A stretch of DNA of 64,000 nucleotides from NCBI GenBank assembly GCA_024304985.1, contig JAMWZC010000005.1, positions 124,001 through 188,000 of the forward strand, in the 5' to 3' direction. The DNA comes from Paracoccaceae bacterium (GTDB lineage: Bacteria; Pseudomonadota; Alphaproteobacteria; Rhodobacterales; Rhodobacteraceae). Numbering within the stretch: position 1 is the first letter of the stretch; every line of letters begins with the position of its first letter. Under the pieces are notes generated by a model. It worked only from the letters and a program-made list of their open reading frames with translations, was not told the origin of the DNA and made no database searches. This document shows positions 24,880 through 34,034 of this stretch, piece by piece. The translations under genes and the position numbers were made by a program.

Positions 24880-27120
24880 ATGGCCAGCATCGGTAAAATC
24901 GCCCGCCGTTCCTTTCTGATCGGATCCGTCGCCATCGTGGGTGGCGTGGCCTTTGGCGTCTACAAGGCCCGCCAGACGCCGCCCAATCCCCTCTCGCCCG
25001 AACAGGGTGCAGCGCTCAATCCTTTCGTGCTGATCAATGCCGATGGCGTCACGATCATCACCCCCCGCGCCGAGATGGGGCAAGGCATCCACTCCACCCT
25101 CGCCGCGATGGTGGCCGAGGAGCTGGACGTGGCGTGGGAGGATATCACCACCCTGCACGGCCCACCCGCGCAGGCCTATTTCAACGGCGCGCTGATGGGC
25201 GCGGGCATGCCCTTCAAGGATTACGCCCTGACCGACATGCAGCACAGCCTGAAACAGGCGCTGTCCGTGCTGCCCAAGATGATGTCCCTGCAAGTCACGG
25301 GCGGCTCCACCTCGACCGTGGACGGGTTCGACAAGATGCGCATGGCAGGCGCCACCGCGCGCGAGACGCTGAAGGAGGCGGCGGCGCAACGCCTGAACCT
25401 CTCCCGCGCCGACCTGACGACAGAAGATGGCCATGTCATAGCCCCCGATGGCACGCGCCTGTCCTATGTCGATCTGGCCTCCGACGCGGCCCGGATCGAC
25501 CCGCCGCAGGATATCCTGCTGCGTCCCGCAACCGAATGGAAATATCTGGGCAAATCCATGCCGCGTCTGGATATCCCCGCCAAGGTCACAGGCACCGCCA
25601 CCTTCGGCATCGACGTGCGGGTTGAGGGGATGCGCTTTGCCGCCCTGCGCCGCAACCCCGCCTTGGGTGCCGGGATGCGCAGCTTTGATCCCGCCCCCGC
25701 GCTGGCCATGGCAGGCGTGGAGCGTGTGGTCGATCTGGGCGACGGCATCGCCGTGGTGGCAAATAACACATGGATCGCGATGCAGGCGGCCGAGGCGGTG
25801 GTGATCGACTGGGCCGCGTCCTCTGCGCCGCAAACGACCGAGGACGCCTTCGCCGTGATCGCGGCCACCTTCGACGGCAAGCCCAATTCCACCCTGCGCA
25901 ATGACGGCAACGCCGATGAGCTTCCGCAAGGCGCAACCGAGGTGACAGCCGAATACCGCCTGCCCTATCTGGCGCATGCCACGATGGAACCGATGAACGC
26001 CACCGCCCATGTGACGGCCGATGGCCTGACCATCTGGTGCGGCAATCAGGCCCCCGTCATCATCCAGGGTAAATGCGCCGAGGCCACGGGCCTGTCCCCT
26101 GAACAGGTGACGGTCCACACAACCCTGCTGGGGGGCGGCTTCGGGCGGCGCGGCGAAAGCGACTATGCAGTATATGCTGCACGCCTTGCCGCCGCGATGC
26201 CGGGCACGCCCGTGCAACTGACTTGGTCGCGCGAGGAAGACATGCGCCACGACTTCTACCGCCCCGGCGCCATCGCGCGTTTCCGTGGCGCGGTGCAGGA
26301 CGGGCGCGCGGTGCTGCTGGACGGGCAGATCGCCGCGCAATCCACCACGCGGCAGGCGGGCCAGCGGCTGGCGGGGTTCGCTCCTCCCGGCCCGGACAAG
26401 GGCCATGTGGAAGGCGCGTTCGATCAACCCTATGCCATTCCCAATTACCGCATCCGCGGCTATCTGGCCGAGATGGACATCCCCGTCGGCTTCTGGCGCG
26501 CGGTGGGCAATTCCTTCAACGGGTTCTTCCACGACACCTTCATTGACGAACTGGCACATGCCGCCGCAGTTGACCCGCTGGAGTTCCGCCTGTCGATGAT
26601 GCGCGAGGCCCATGCGCCTTCGGCCGGCACCTTGGAAGCCGTGCGCGAGATGTCGGGCTGGACAGGCCAGACACCCGATGGAATCGGACGCGGCGTCGGC
26701 TTCACCTACAGCTTCGGCTGTCCGGTGGCACAGGTGATCGAGGTGATCGACGAAGGCGGTCTGATCCGCATCAACCGCGCATGGATCGCGGCGGACGTGG
26801 GGCTGGCGCTGGATCCCGGCAATATCCGCGCACAGTTGGAAGGCGGCATGATCTATGGCCTCTCTGCCGCCATTTTCGGGCAGATCACCTTTGCCGATGG
26901 CGCGGTGGAACAGGGCAATTTCCCGGATTACGATGCTCTTCGCCTGCACAACTGCCCGTTGATAGAGACACGGATTCTGGAAGCGAACCGGCATATGTCC
27001 GGGGTGGGTGAACCGGGAACGCCTCCCGCGATGCCTGCATTGGCCAATGCCCTGTTCGATCTGACCGGAACCCGCGCCCGCAGCCTGCCCCTCATGGACC
27101 AATTCGACCTTTTGACTTAG
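24880..27120 (+). CDS. Molybdopterin-binding subunit of a periplasmic hydroxylase (IorB-like)
   Basis: A 746-residue xanthine-oxidase-family large subunit. It opens with MASIGKIARRSFLIGSVA, a twin-arginine signal, so the complex is probably exported folded to the periplasm. Cofactor motifs include AEMGQGIHSTLAAMVAEELD, LLGGGFGRRGESDY, FWRAVGNSFNGFFHDTFIDE and VGEPGTPP near the C-terminus. The ATG at 24880 has AAGGAGG seven bases upstream; a GTG at 24874 overlaps the small-subunit stop. The substrate is an N-heterocycle or aldehyde by family, not determinable here. The complex would need molybdopterin cytosine dinucleotide, and no maturation gene is adjacent. A terminator follows. Confidence 0.93.
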   Translation: MASIGKIARRSFLIGSVAIVGGVAFGVYKARQTPPNPLSPEQGAALNPFVLINADGVTIITPRAEMGQGIHSTLAAMVAEELDVAWEDITTLHGPPAQAYFNGALMGAGMPFKDYALTDMQHSLKQALSVLPKMMSLQVTGGSTSTVDGFDKMRMAGATARETLKEAAAQRLNLSRADLTTEDGHVIAPDGTRLSYVDLASDAARIDPPQDILLRPATEWKYLGKSMPRLDIPAKVTGTATFGIDVRVEGMRFAALRRNPALGAGMRSFDPAPALAMAGVERVVDLGDGIAVVANNTWIAMQAAEAVVIDWAASSAPQTTEDAFAVIAATFDGKPNSTLRNDGNADELPQGATEVTAEYRLPYLAHATMEPMNATAHVTADGLTIWCGNQAPVIIQGKCAEATGLSPEQVTVHTTLLGGGFGRRGESDYAVYAARLAAAMPGTPVQLTWSREEDMRHDFYRPGAIARFRGAVQDGRAVLLDGQIAAQSTTRQAGQRLAGFAPPGPDKGHVEGAFDQPYAIPNYRIRGYLAEMDIPVGFWRAVGNSFNGFFHDTFIDELAHAAAVDPLEFRLSMMREAHAPSAGTLEAVREMSGWTGQTPDGIGRGVGFTYSFGCPVAQVIEVIDEGGLIRINRAWIAADVGLALDPGNIRAQLEGGMIYGLSAAIFGQITFADGAVEQGNFPDYDALRLHNCPLIETRILEANRHMSGVGEPGTPPAMPALANALFDLTGTRARSLPLMDQFDLLT

Positions 27121-27153
27121 ACATCAGCGTCAAGAAAACCTCGGGATCAGGAC

Positions 27154-27181
27154 AAGCCCCGCCGCAATTGTGGCGGGGCTT
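27154..27181 (+). terminator. Terminator after the molybdenum hydroxylase genes
   Basis: AAGCCCCGCC pairs with GGCGGGGCTT, then TTGTC follows, 33 bases after the stop codon. Flanking GACA/TGTC lengthens the stem. Confidence 0.85.
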
Positions 27182-27313
27182 TGTCATGTGCAGCCGTGTC
27201 GGTCGCTAAAATGCCGCCAATTCTACGAAAATTAGCCCGGACCCGACTGTATCCAGACACGAAACATCCTGCGGAGAGAACCTGCCGCAGGTCGCGCGAA
27301 CGGAGTTCACGAT

Positions 27314-29812
27314 ATGCCCAACGGGTACAGGGTCAGCCTCGGGAACGGGTCGCTGGACAGCGGCGATGCGATCGGCGGTCCGCTCCTGACGTTTACCACG
27401 GCCAGCACCATAGGTGCGGGCAGTTGGACATGGTCCGGCACATGGAATGGCCAGACCTTCGTCAATGCCGTGGAACCGGGTGCCTATCTTCTGGGAAGTG
27501 ACGGTTTTGTCTATTTCGTCCCGGACTATGGCCCGGTCACGACCATCTCCTCGGCCAGCGCCACAACGGCCCCCAGCTATGGCGCTTCGGATGGCGTTGT
27601 GACGGGCTCGGACGGGGCAGAGCTGATCGACAGCAGCTTCACCGATGACGATGGCGACAGCCCGGGCGCGGGTGCCGACCAGATCGACGCAGGCGCGGGC
27701 AATGATACGGTGCTGTCCGGTGCAGGCCATGACACGATCAAGGGCGGTGGCGGCAATGACGTGATCGACGGGGGCGCGGGCGATGACGTGATCCACGGCG
27801 ACATGAACGCGCCGCAGGCCAGCGCCACGACCGAGGTGCTGGACTGGACCGCACAAGGTGCGGACGGGGCCAATCTCGCGGCTGGCTTCACGCAGGATAC
27901 CGGCACGATGAACGTGTCGGTCAGCTTTGTGAACAACGGCAACAACAATCCAACCTTTCAGGTCGAATCCAACGATCCGACCTATGTCGCCGGCGGCGAA
28001 CCGTTCGACCCGACCTCCAGCCTCTATCTTTTCGGCAATGGCGACGGGGCGACATCGACCACCGTCATCGACTTCGCGGCGACGGCAGATAGCGGGATGT
28101 CCGATCAGGTGCAGAACGTGCAGTTCCGCATCAACGATATCGACTGGGGCGGCGGCAATCACCGCGACCTGATCACCGTCAACGCCCTGGACGTGAACGG
28201 GAACCCGGTCACCGTGTCGATCACCCCCGGCGCGGGCGATACCGTCTCGGGCAATACGATCCGCGCCAACAATCTGGCGGACAATCCCAACAGCGCCTCC
28301 GGCTCGGCGCTGGTCCAGATCACCGGTCCCGTCAGCCAGATCAGCATCTCCTATTCCAACGGTCTGAACGGGACGCAGGGCATCTGGGTCTCGGACGTGC
28401 ACTTCACCACGATCCCCGAGGTCGCGGGCGATGATACCCTCTCGGGTGGCGACGGAAATGACACGCTTCATGGCGAGGCCGGGGCGGATTCCCTGTCCGG
28501 CGGCAGCGGCGACGATCAGCTTTTCGGCGGCCCCGGCAACGACACGCTTCAGGGGGATGCGGGCCACGACCTGCTGAGCGGCGGCGGCGGGATCAACCAA
28601 CTGTTCGGCGGCGACGGGGACGATACCTTCGTCGGCGGCGCGGGCGCTGATGCCATCTCGGGCGGATCGGGAATGGATGTGGTGGACTACTCCGCCTCGG
28701 GCGCGGGTGTGTCCGTGGATCTGTCCACCAACACCGTCTCGGGTGGGGACGCGGCGAATGACACGATCACCGGCGGGATCGACGGGATCATCGGGTCGGA
28801 CTGGAACGACACGCTGATCGGATTCGACGGGCAAGGCGCCGACTATACGAATGTCTTCTATGGCGGCGATGGCGACGACCTTCTGGACGGGCGCGGCGGG
28901 GACGACTCGCTCTTTGGCGGGGACGGCAACGATACGATTATCGGCGGAACAGGGGCTGACCTGATCGACGGCGGCGCGGGCGACGATGTGATCCATGTGG
29001 GCGCAGGCGACACGGTCTTTGGCGGGGCGGGAAACGATACCTTCCTGCTTGACCCTTCGGCGATGGGCGGCGGCACGATCACCATCGACGGCGGCGAGGC
29101 GGATGAACCGGGTGGCGACACGATCAATTTCGGCGGTCTGGTGGACTGGGAGGATGTGGTCTATACCAGCACCGACCCCAATGCCCTGTCGGGCAGCGCC
29201 ACGTTGACGGATGGCACCCTTGTGACCTTCTCGAACATGGAAGGTGTCATCATCTGTTTCACCGCTGGCACGCGGATCCTGACCGACCAGGGACCCCGCC
29301 CGGTCGAGGATCTTCGCCCCGGCGATCTGGTGGTGACCCGCGACAACGGCCTGCAACCCCTGCGCTGGACCGGGCGGCGGGAGGTGGTGGGGCATGGGGA
29401 CTTTGCCCCGATCCGGTTTGAGGCGGGTGTTCTGGGCAATAGCGCGCCGCTGCTGGTGTCGCCGCAGCATCGGATGCTGCACCGGTCAACGGCGGCCACG
29501 CTTTATTTCGACACGCCCGAAGTTCTGTTGTCGGCCAAGCATCTGATCAATGGGCGGACGATCACGCAGGTGACTTGCCCGCAGGTGACCTATCTGCATC
29601 TTCTGTTCGACCGGCACGAGATCATCTTTGCCGAGGGGGCCGCGACCGAGAGTTTTCATCCCGGCCATGTCGGGTTGCAGGCCTTGTCGGAGGCCAGCCG
29701 GGACGATCTGTTCCAATGCTTTCCGGAACTGCGGGCCGATCCCTCGGGCTATGGCGAGACGGCGCGCACCTGCCTGCGCCGGCATGAGACCCAGCTTCTG
29801 ATGCAGGGCTGA
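27314..29812 (+). CDS. RTX calcium-binding protein with C-terminal Hint domain
   Basis: The 832-residue protein has no Sec signal, an N-terminal beta-rich part, and three blocks of GGxGxDxxx nonapeptides (about residues 105-155, 375-450 and 515-575). These wrap Ca2+ outside the cell and are typical of type I secretion. Between the first two blocks lies a 200-residue beta domain (TAQGADGANLAAGF to VSDVHFTT) that I do not recognise. A Hint (hedgehog/intein) domain starts near residue 647 with CFTAGTRILTDQGPRPVEDLRPGDLVVT, Cys first, and includes SPQHRM. No HlyB/HlyD/TolC genes are adjacent. A 758-codon frame on the other strand is a shadow caused by the repeats. Confidence 0.9.
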   Translation: MPNGYRVSLGNGSLDSGDAIGGPLLTFTTASTIGAGSWTWSGTWNGQTFVNAVEPGAYLLGSDGFVYFVPDYGPVTTISSASATTAPSYGASDGVVTGSDGAELIDSSFTDDDGDSPGAGADQIDAGAGNDTVLSGAGHDTIKGGGGNDVIDGGAGDDVIHGDMNAPQASATTEVLDWTAQGADGANLAAGFTQDTGTMNVSVSFVNNGNNNPTFQVESNDPTYVAGGEPFDPTSSLYLFGNGDGATSTTVIDFAATADSGMSDQVQNVQFRINDIDWGGGNHRDLITVNALDVNGNPVTVSITPGAGDTVSGNTIRANNLADNPNSASGSALVQITGPVSQISISYSNGLNGTQGIWVSDVHFTTIPEVAGDDTLSGGDGNDTLHGEAGADSLSGGSGDDQLFGGPGNDTLQGDAGHDLLSGGGGINQLFGGDGDDTFVGGAGADAISGGSGMDVVDYSASGAGVSVDLSTNTVSGGDAANDTITGGIDGIIGSDWNDTLIGFDGQGADYTNVFYGGDGDDLLDGRGGDDSLFGGDGNDTIIGGTGADLIDGGAGDDVIHVGAGDTVFGGAGNDTFLLDPSAMGGGTITIDGGEADEPGGDTINFGGLVDWEDVVYTSTDPNALSGSATLTDGTLVTFSNMEGVIICFTAGTRILTDQGPRPVEDLRPGDLVVTRDNGLQPLRWTGRREVVGHGDFAPIRFEAGVLGNSAPLLVSPQHRMLHRSTAATLYFDTPEVLLSAKHLINGRTITQVTCPQVTYLHLLFDRHEIIFAEGAATESFHPGHVGLQALSEASRDDLFQCFPELRADPSGYGETARTCLRRHETQLLMQG

Positions 29813-29937
29813 CCCGACAGCCCGTCCTTGATCCGGGGGGGCGAGCGCCGGATCAGATGCCCCTTGGAGTGTCCCATCATGGGACATTTTACAGCATCAA
29901 TGAAATCAAAGGCTTGCCGCCGAGGATTCAGGAAATT

Positions 29938-30486
29938 TTAACCCTTCGGCCCCGCATCGGGCCAGCGCGCCATGAGGTCGGCCAGCGCGGCCCAGTCGGT
30001 ATATTCCCGGTCGGCATGGGGATCGACAACCTCGCCCTTGCTATGGGCGATCCAGCGCATCGCGAGGCTTTTGAAGAAGTCATATTGCGTGAAGCGGAAT
30101 GCACCAGCAACATGCACCACTTTTCCGGGGGCCCAGCCGGAGGTTTCTGCGAATTCCGACGATAACCGCGCAAGATCCTTGTGTTCTTGCGGATCGTTTC
30201 CTGCCGCCGCCAGCGAGACCATAAGGAACAGTCCGGGCCGGTCGTTCAACGCGGCCGCATGGCGGGCGGCAAAGCGCACGAGCTGTGGCTGCAACCGCAT
30301 GCCATGCAGCGATCCCGCGAGGATCGCGGCATCGAAACGGGCCATGTCGACATGGTCTTCGTCCTCGAGATCAGCCAGTGGCAGCAATTCGACGCTGAGC
30401 CCGCGCGCGATCAGGTGATCGGCACAGAAACGGGCGATCTTGCGGGTCTGCCCTTCGGTCGTGGCATAGGCGATCAGAACGGTCAT
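29938..30486 (-). CDS. HemG-like flavodoxin-domain protein
   Basis: The 182-residue protein starts MTVLIAYATTEGQTRKIA, the FMN-phosphate loop of flavodoxins. It continues with AAILAGSLHGMRLQPQLVRF and WIAHSKGEVVDP, closely resembling menaquinone-dependent protoporphyrinogen IX dehydrogenase HemG. HemG oxidises protoporphyrinogen in haem synthesis using quinones. Many alphaproteobacteria use HemJ instead, so this could be an alternative enzyme for low oxygen or a different flavodoxin-type reductase. A palindrome resembling TTG-N8-CAA lies about 60 bases upstream of the start. Confidence 0.8.
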   Translation of the reverse strand: MTVLIAYATTEGQTRKIARFCADHLIARGLSVELLPLADLEDEDHVDMARFDAAILAGSLHGMRLQPQLVRFAARHAAALNDRPGLFLMVSLAAAGNDPQEHKDLARLSSEFAETSGWAPGKVVHVAGAFRFTQYDFFKSLAMRWIAHSKGEVVDPHADREYTDWAALADLMARWPDAGPKG

Positions 30487-30545
30487 GGCGGCACCCTCCG
30501 GGTTATGAACAACCAGAAGGATAGCACAGCATGAAAAGACGATTC

Positions 30546-30561
30546 TTTGCGCTGGCGCAAA
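30546..30561. promoter_or_regulatory. Palindrome upstream of the HemG-like gene (possible Fnr/Crp-type site)
   Basis: TTTGCGCTGGCGCAAA is a 7-bp inverted repeat with a 2-base centre. Its outline TTG-N8-CAA is that of Fnr/Crp-family operators, but the inner bases are GC rather than the usual AT. It lies 60 bases upstream of the minus-strand start at 30486. Confidence 0.35.
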
Positions 30562-30588
30562 TTGCGGCCAGCTCGGGCCGCATGGGGT

Positions 30589-31362
30589 TCAGGCGGACTT
30601 CAGGACCTTGGCCCCGCGCGCAGCCCATGCCCGGACCGCGTCGCCAAAGGCCGTGAACAGTGGCCGCGAAACCGGATCATTCGCGGCGTCCCATTCGGGA
30701 TGCCATTGAACAGACAGGGTAAATCCGGGCGCATCCTTGACATAGATCGCCTCGGGCGTGCCATCGGGGGCGTAGCCGTCAATCACAATCCGCGCGCCGG
30801 GGCGGCAGATCCCCTGCCCGTGCAGCGTATTGGTCATCACCTCTTGCGCGCCCATCAGACGATGGAACACCCCGCCTTCGGTGAAGGTCACGGCATGGCG
30901 CAGGGCGAATTTCTCTTCCAGCGTGCCATCGGGGGGCATGCGGTGATTCATGCGGCCCGGAAGATCACGGATTTCGGGATAAAGGCTGCCGCCCATCGCC
31001 ACGTTGACCTCTTGAAAGCCGCGGCAAATGCCGAGGAAGGGCTGGCCACGTTCGACGCAGGCGCGCACAAGTGGCAGGGCGATGGCATCCCGCGCCCGGT
31101 CAAAGGCGCCGTGGGCCTCGGTCTCGTCCTCGCCATATTCATTGGGATGCACGTTGGGCCGTCCGCCCGTCAGCAGGAAACCGTCACAGGAGTCCAGCAG
31201 CTCATCCACCGAGACAAATCGCGGGTCCGCGGGGATCAGCAACGGCATGCATCCCGCGACACAGGACACCGCCTCGGAGTTCATCGCCCCCCCGGCATGG
31301 GCCGGATACTGGTCGTTGATCAGATGATGGTTGCCGATAATGCCGACGACGGGTCGTGCCAT
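30589..31362 (-). CDS. Gamma-glutamyl-gamma-aminobutyrate hydrolase-like amidotransferase (PuuD family)
   Basis: The 257-residue class I glutamine amidotransferase-like protein has the nucleophile elbow PFLGICRGFQEVNVAMGGSL (Cys in GICRG). The catalytic His and Glu are supplied by LSVQWHPEWD. DGFLLTGGRPNVHP and the substrate segment match the PuuD/peptidase C26 family. That family hydrolyses gamma-glutamyl-GABA in putrescine catabolism, but no other puu genes are nearby, so the substrate is open. The gene stands alone between a terminator upstream (31435-31460) and the HemG-like gene's promoter. Confidence 0.88.
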   Translation of the reverse strand: MARPVVGIIGNHHLINDQYPAHAGGAMNSEAVSCVAGCMPLLIPADPRFVSVDELLDSCDGFLLTGGRPNVHPNEYGEDETEAHGAFDRARDAIALPLVRACVERGQPFLGICRGFQEVNVAMGGSLYPEIRDLPGRMNHRMPPDGTLEEKFALRHAVTFTEGGVFHRLMGAQEVMTNTLHGQGICRPGARIVIDGYAPDGTPEAIYVKDAPGFTLSVQWHPEWDAANDPVSRPLFTAFGDAVRAWAARGAKVLKSA

Positions 31363-31434
31363 GCCTGCTGTCCTGATGGTGTTACGCGCCTGTTACATCC
31401 CAAGATATAGGTTTCCGCACCACATGGAAACACG

Positions 31435-31460
31435 AAAGCGGGGCCTTTCTGCCCCGCTTT
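31435..31460 (-). terminator. Terminator after the GlcG-like gene
   Basis: AAAGCGGGGC pairs with GCCCCGCTTT around a 6-base loop. It lies about 67 bases beyond the stop of the leftward malate synthase/GlcG-like pair. The T-run is short, but the stem is strong. Confidence 0.75.
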
Positions 31461-31526
31461 GTTTCAAATGCCCGATTAAGCGGCGCTTTGATGCCGTTCG
31501 TTTGACAATCGCGCCCCGGAGCGCGG

Positions 31527-31949
31527 TCAGGCCCAGGCGGTGAAGCCTGCCGCCTCGATCCCTGCCACGGCCACGGCCGCGTCATTGTCCGAGGTATCGC
31601 CGGTCACGCCGACCGCGCCGATGATCGTGTCGCCCTGTTTCACCAGCACGCCACCCGGCACCGGCACGAGTTTGCCGTCGAAGGTGCCGTTCATGGCGGC
31701 CATGAAATAGGACTGCCCCTCGGCCCGCGCCATCTGCGCCGATCCGGGCATGCCCAGCATGATCGACCCGTAAGCCTTGCCACGGGCGATTTCGAACCGT
31801 CCGGGGCTGGCCCCATCCTCGCGTGCGAAGGCGAGCAGGTGCCCGCCCGCGTCCAGCACGGCCACGGAGAGGGGTTTCAGCCCCATCTCGCGGCCCTTGT
31901 CGCGCGCCACGGCAATCATGGTCTGCGCCTGTTCCAGTGTGATCGTCAT
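31527..31949 (-). CDS. GlcG/HbpS family haem-binding-like protein
   Basis: The 140-residue protein has the GlcG/DUF336 pattern: LEQAQTMIAVARDKGREMG, SVAVLDAGGHLLAFAREDGASPGR and GGVLVKQGDTIIGAVGVTGDTSDNDAAVA. Members include the haem-binding HbpS and glycolate-operon GlcG, whose role is unclear. It follows malate synthase G by 18 bases on the same strand, the linkage seen in glycolate/glyoxylate operons. Its expression could be affected by the 5' damage to that gene. Confidence 0.9.
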   Translation of the reverse strand: MTITLEQAQTMIAVARDKGREMGLKPLSVAVLDAGGHLLAFAREDGASPGRFEIARGKAYGSIMLGMPGSAQMARAEGQSYFMAAMNGTFDGKLVPVPGGVLVKQGDTIIGAVGVTGDTSDNDAAVAVAGIEAAGFTAWA

Positions 31950-31967
31950 GCTGTCCTCCGTTCGCGC

Positions 31968-34034
31968 TTAATGCGCTGCCTTGAATTCAAGCCGACGGCG
32001 GTGCAGCACCGGCTCGGTGTAACCCGACGGCTGCACGCGGCCCTCAAACACCAGATCGCAGGCCGCCTGGAAGGCGATGCCGTCGAAACCGGGGGCCATC
32101 GGGCGATAGGCCGGGTCGGAGGCGTTCTGACGGTCCACCACGGCGGCCATCTTCTGCATCGCGGCCATCACCTGATCGCGGCTGACGATGCCGTGATGCA
32201 GCCAGTTGGCCACATGCTGGGCCGAGATCCGGCAGGTGGCGCGGTCCTCCATCAGGCCGACATCGTTGATATCGGGCACCTTGGAGCAGCCGACGCCCTG
32301 GTCGATCCAACGCACGACATAACCAAGAATGCCTTGGGCGTTATTCTCGACCTCAGCGATCTTCTGGGCGTCGGTCCATTTCTGATAGGCCGCCAGCGGG
32401 ATATCGAGGATGCCTTCCACATGACCGCGCCGACCGCCTTTGGCCAGACGCGCCTGCACGGCGAAGACATCGACCTTGTGGTAATGCAGCGCGTGCAGCG
32501 TGGCGGCTGTCGGGCTGGGCACCCAGGCGCAGTTGGCGCCTGCCTTGGGGTGGCCGATCTTCTGCTCCAGCATCGCGGCCATCATGTCGGGCATGGCCCA
32601 CATGCCCTTGCCGATCTGGGCCTTGCCGGACAGGCCACATTCAAGACCGATATCGACGTTGAGGTCTTCGTAAGCGGTGATCCAGCCCTTGCGCTTGATG
32701 AAATCCTTGCGGCTGAAGGGACCGGCTTCCATCGAGGTGTGGATTTCGTCGCCCGTGCGGTCAAGAAAGCCGGTGTTGATGAAGGCGACGCGGGTTTTCG
32801 CCGCGCGGATGCATTCCTTGAGGTTGACGGAGGTGCGGCGCTCCTCGTCCATGACGCCGATCTTGACGGTGCTGCGGGGCAGGCCCAGCACGTCTTCGAC
32901 GCGGGCGAAAATCTCATCCGCGAAGGCCACTTCCTCGGGGCCGTGCATCTTGGGTTTCACGACATAGACAGACCCGAGGGTGGAATTGCCGCGTTTCTTG
33001 AGGTCATGCATGGCGATCATGACGGTCATCATCGCGTCCATCAGACCTTCGAACACCTCGTTCCCCTCGGCGTCCAGAATGGCGGGGTTGGTCATGAGGT
33101 GACCCACATTGCGCACCCAGAGCAGCGCGCGGCCCTTGAGGGTGATGGTGCTGCCATCGGGTGCCGTGAAGGTGCGGTCGGCGGCAAGGCGGCGGGTCAT
33201 GGGTTTGCCGCCCTTCTCGAACGTCTCCTCCAGATCGCCCTGCATGAGGCCCAGCCAGTTTCCATAGGCCAGCACCTTGTCCTCGGCATCCACGCAGGCG
33301 ACCGAATCCTCGCAATCCATGATGGCGGAAATGGCTGATTCCAGCACCACATCGGCCAGCCCCGCCTGATCGCGCGCGCCGATGGGATGGGTGCGGTCGA
33401 AGATCAGTTCGACATGCAGGCCGTTATTGACCAGAAGCACGGCATCGGGGGCCTTGGGGTGGCCGCGGTAGCCTGCGAATTTGGCAGGCGTCATCAGCGG
33501 GTGGTCGTCGATCAGCAACTGGCCGTCCTGCACATGGTAGCGGCGGGCATCGGCGTGGCTGGTGCCCTGCACGGGGAAGGCCTCGTCCAGAAAGACGCGG
33601 GCGCGGGCGACGACGCGGGCGCCGTGGCCACGGTCATAGCCGCCCTTGGGGGGCGTGGTCCCCATGGCATCGGTGCCATAGAGCGCGTCATAGAGGCTGC
33701 CCCAGCGGGCATTCGCGGCGTTCAGGGCGAAACGGGCATTGGTGATCGGCACGACAAGCTGCGGGCCAGGGATCGTGGCGATCTCGGGGTCCACATTGGT
33801 GGTCTCGATCTTGAAATCCGGGCCTTCGGGCAGCAGATAGCCGATCTCCTCGAGGAAGGCCTTGTAGGCGGCCGGATCATGCGACTGGTTGCGCCGCGCG
33901 ATATGCCATGCGTCGATCTTGGCCTGCAGATCCGCGCGTTTCGACAGCAGCGCACGGTTTCTGGGGGTCATGTCGCGGATCAGGCCCGCGAAACCGGACC
34001 AGAACGCCTCGGAGGCAAGCCCGGTGCCCGGCAA
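31968..34034 (-). CDS. glcB: Malate synthase G, missing its N-terminal segment
   Basis: The enzyme condenses glyoxylate and acetyl-CoA to malate. Catalytic and binding regions look intact ([108 protein letters not shown]). The frame can start only at a TTG at 34034, which is really the Leu of the conserved LPGTGL. In E. coli GlcB the same Leu is residue 25. Upstream in frame the sequence is unlike the family and reaches a stop after 15 codons. The junction coincides with the outer end of the 111-bp inverted repeat. There is no good ribosome site at the TTG, so the gene is probably silenced, weakly expressed, or misassembled here. Confidence 0.82.
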   Translation of the reverse strand: MPGTGLASEAFWSGFAGLIRDMTPRNRALLSKRADLQAKIDAWHIARRNQSHDPAAYKAFLEEIGYLLPEGPDFKIETTNVDPEIATIPGPQLVVPITNARFALNAANARWGSLYDALYGTDAMGTTPPKGGYDRGHGARVVARARVFLDEAFPVQGTSHADARRYHVQDGQLLIDDHPLMTPAKFAGYRGHPKAPDAVLLVNNGLHVELIFDRTHPIGARDQAGLADVVLESAISAIMDCEDSVACVDAEDKVLAYGNWLGLMQGDLEETFEKGGKPMTRRLAADRTFTAPDGSTITLKGRALLWVRNVGHLMTNPAILDAEGNEVFEGLMDAMMTVMIAMHDLKKRGNSTLGSVYVVKPKMHGPEEVAFADEIFARVEDVLGLPRSTVKIGVMDEERRTSVNLKECIRAAKTRVAFINTGFLDRTGDEIHTSMEAGPFSRKDFIKRKGWITAYEDLNVDIGLECGLSGKAQIGKGMWAMPDMMAAMLEQKIGHPKAGANCAWVPSPTAATLHALHYHKVDVFAVQARLAKGGRRGHVEGILDIPLAAYQKWTDAQKIAEVENNAQGILGYVVRWIDQGVGCSKVPDINDVGLMEDRATCRISAQHVANWLHHGIVSRDQVMAAMQKMAAVVDRQNASDPAYRPMAPGFDGIAFQAACDLVFEGRVQPSGYTEPVLHRRRLEFKAAH

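Noticed and set aside
24820-27102. 760-codon open frame on the minus strand
   Set aside because: Antisense to the molybdenum hydroxylase large subunit; Gly/His/Arg-rich with no recognisable motif.
28440-29060. Repeated GC-rich units that could suggest a CRISPR or tandem-repeat array
   Set aside because: They are in-frame RTX nonapeptide codons, vary in sequence, and have no constant repeat with unique spacers.
27206-29482. 758-codon open frame on the minus strand with a repetitive translation
   Set aside because: Antisense to the RTX protein; the repeats simply mirror its GGxGxD codons.
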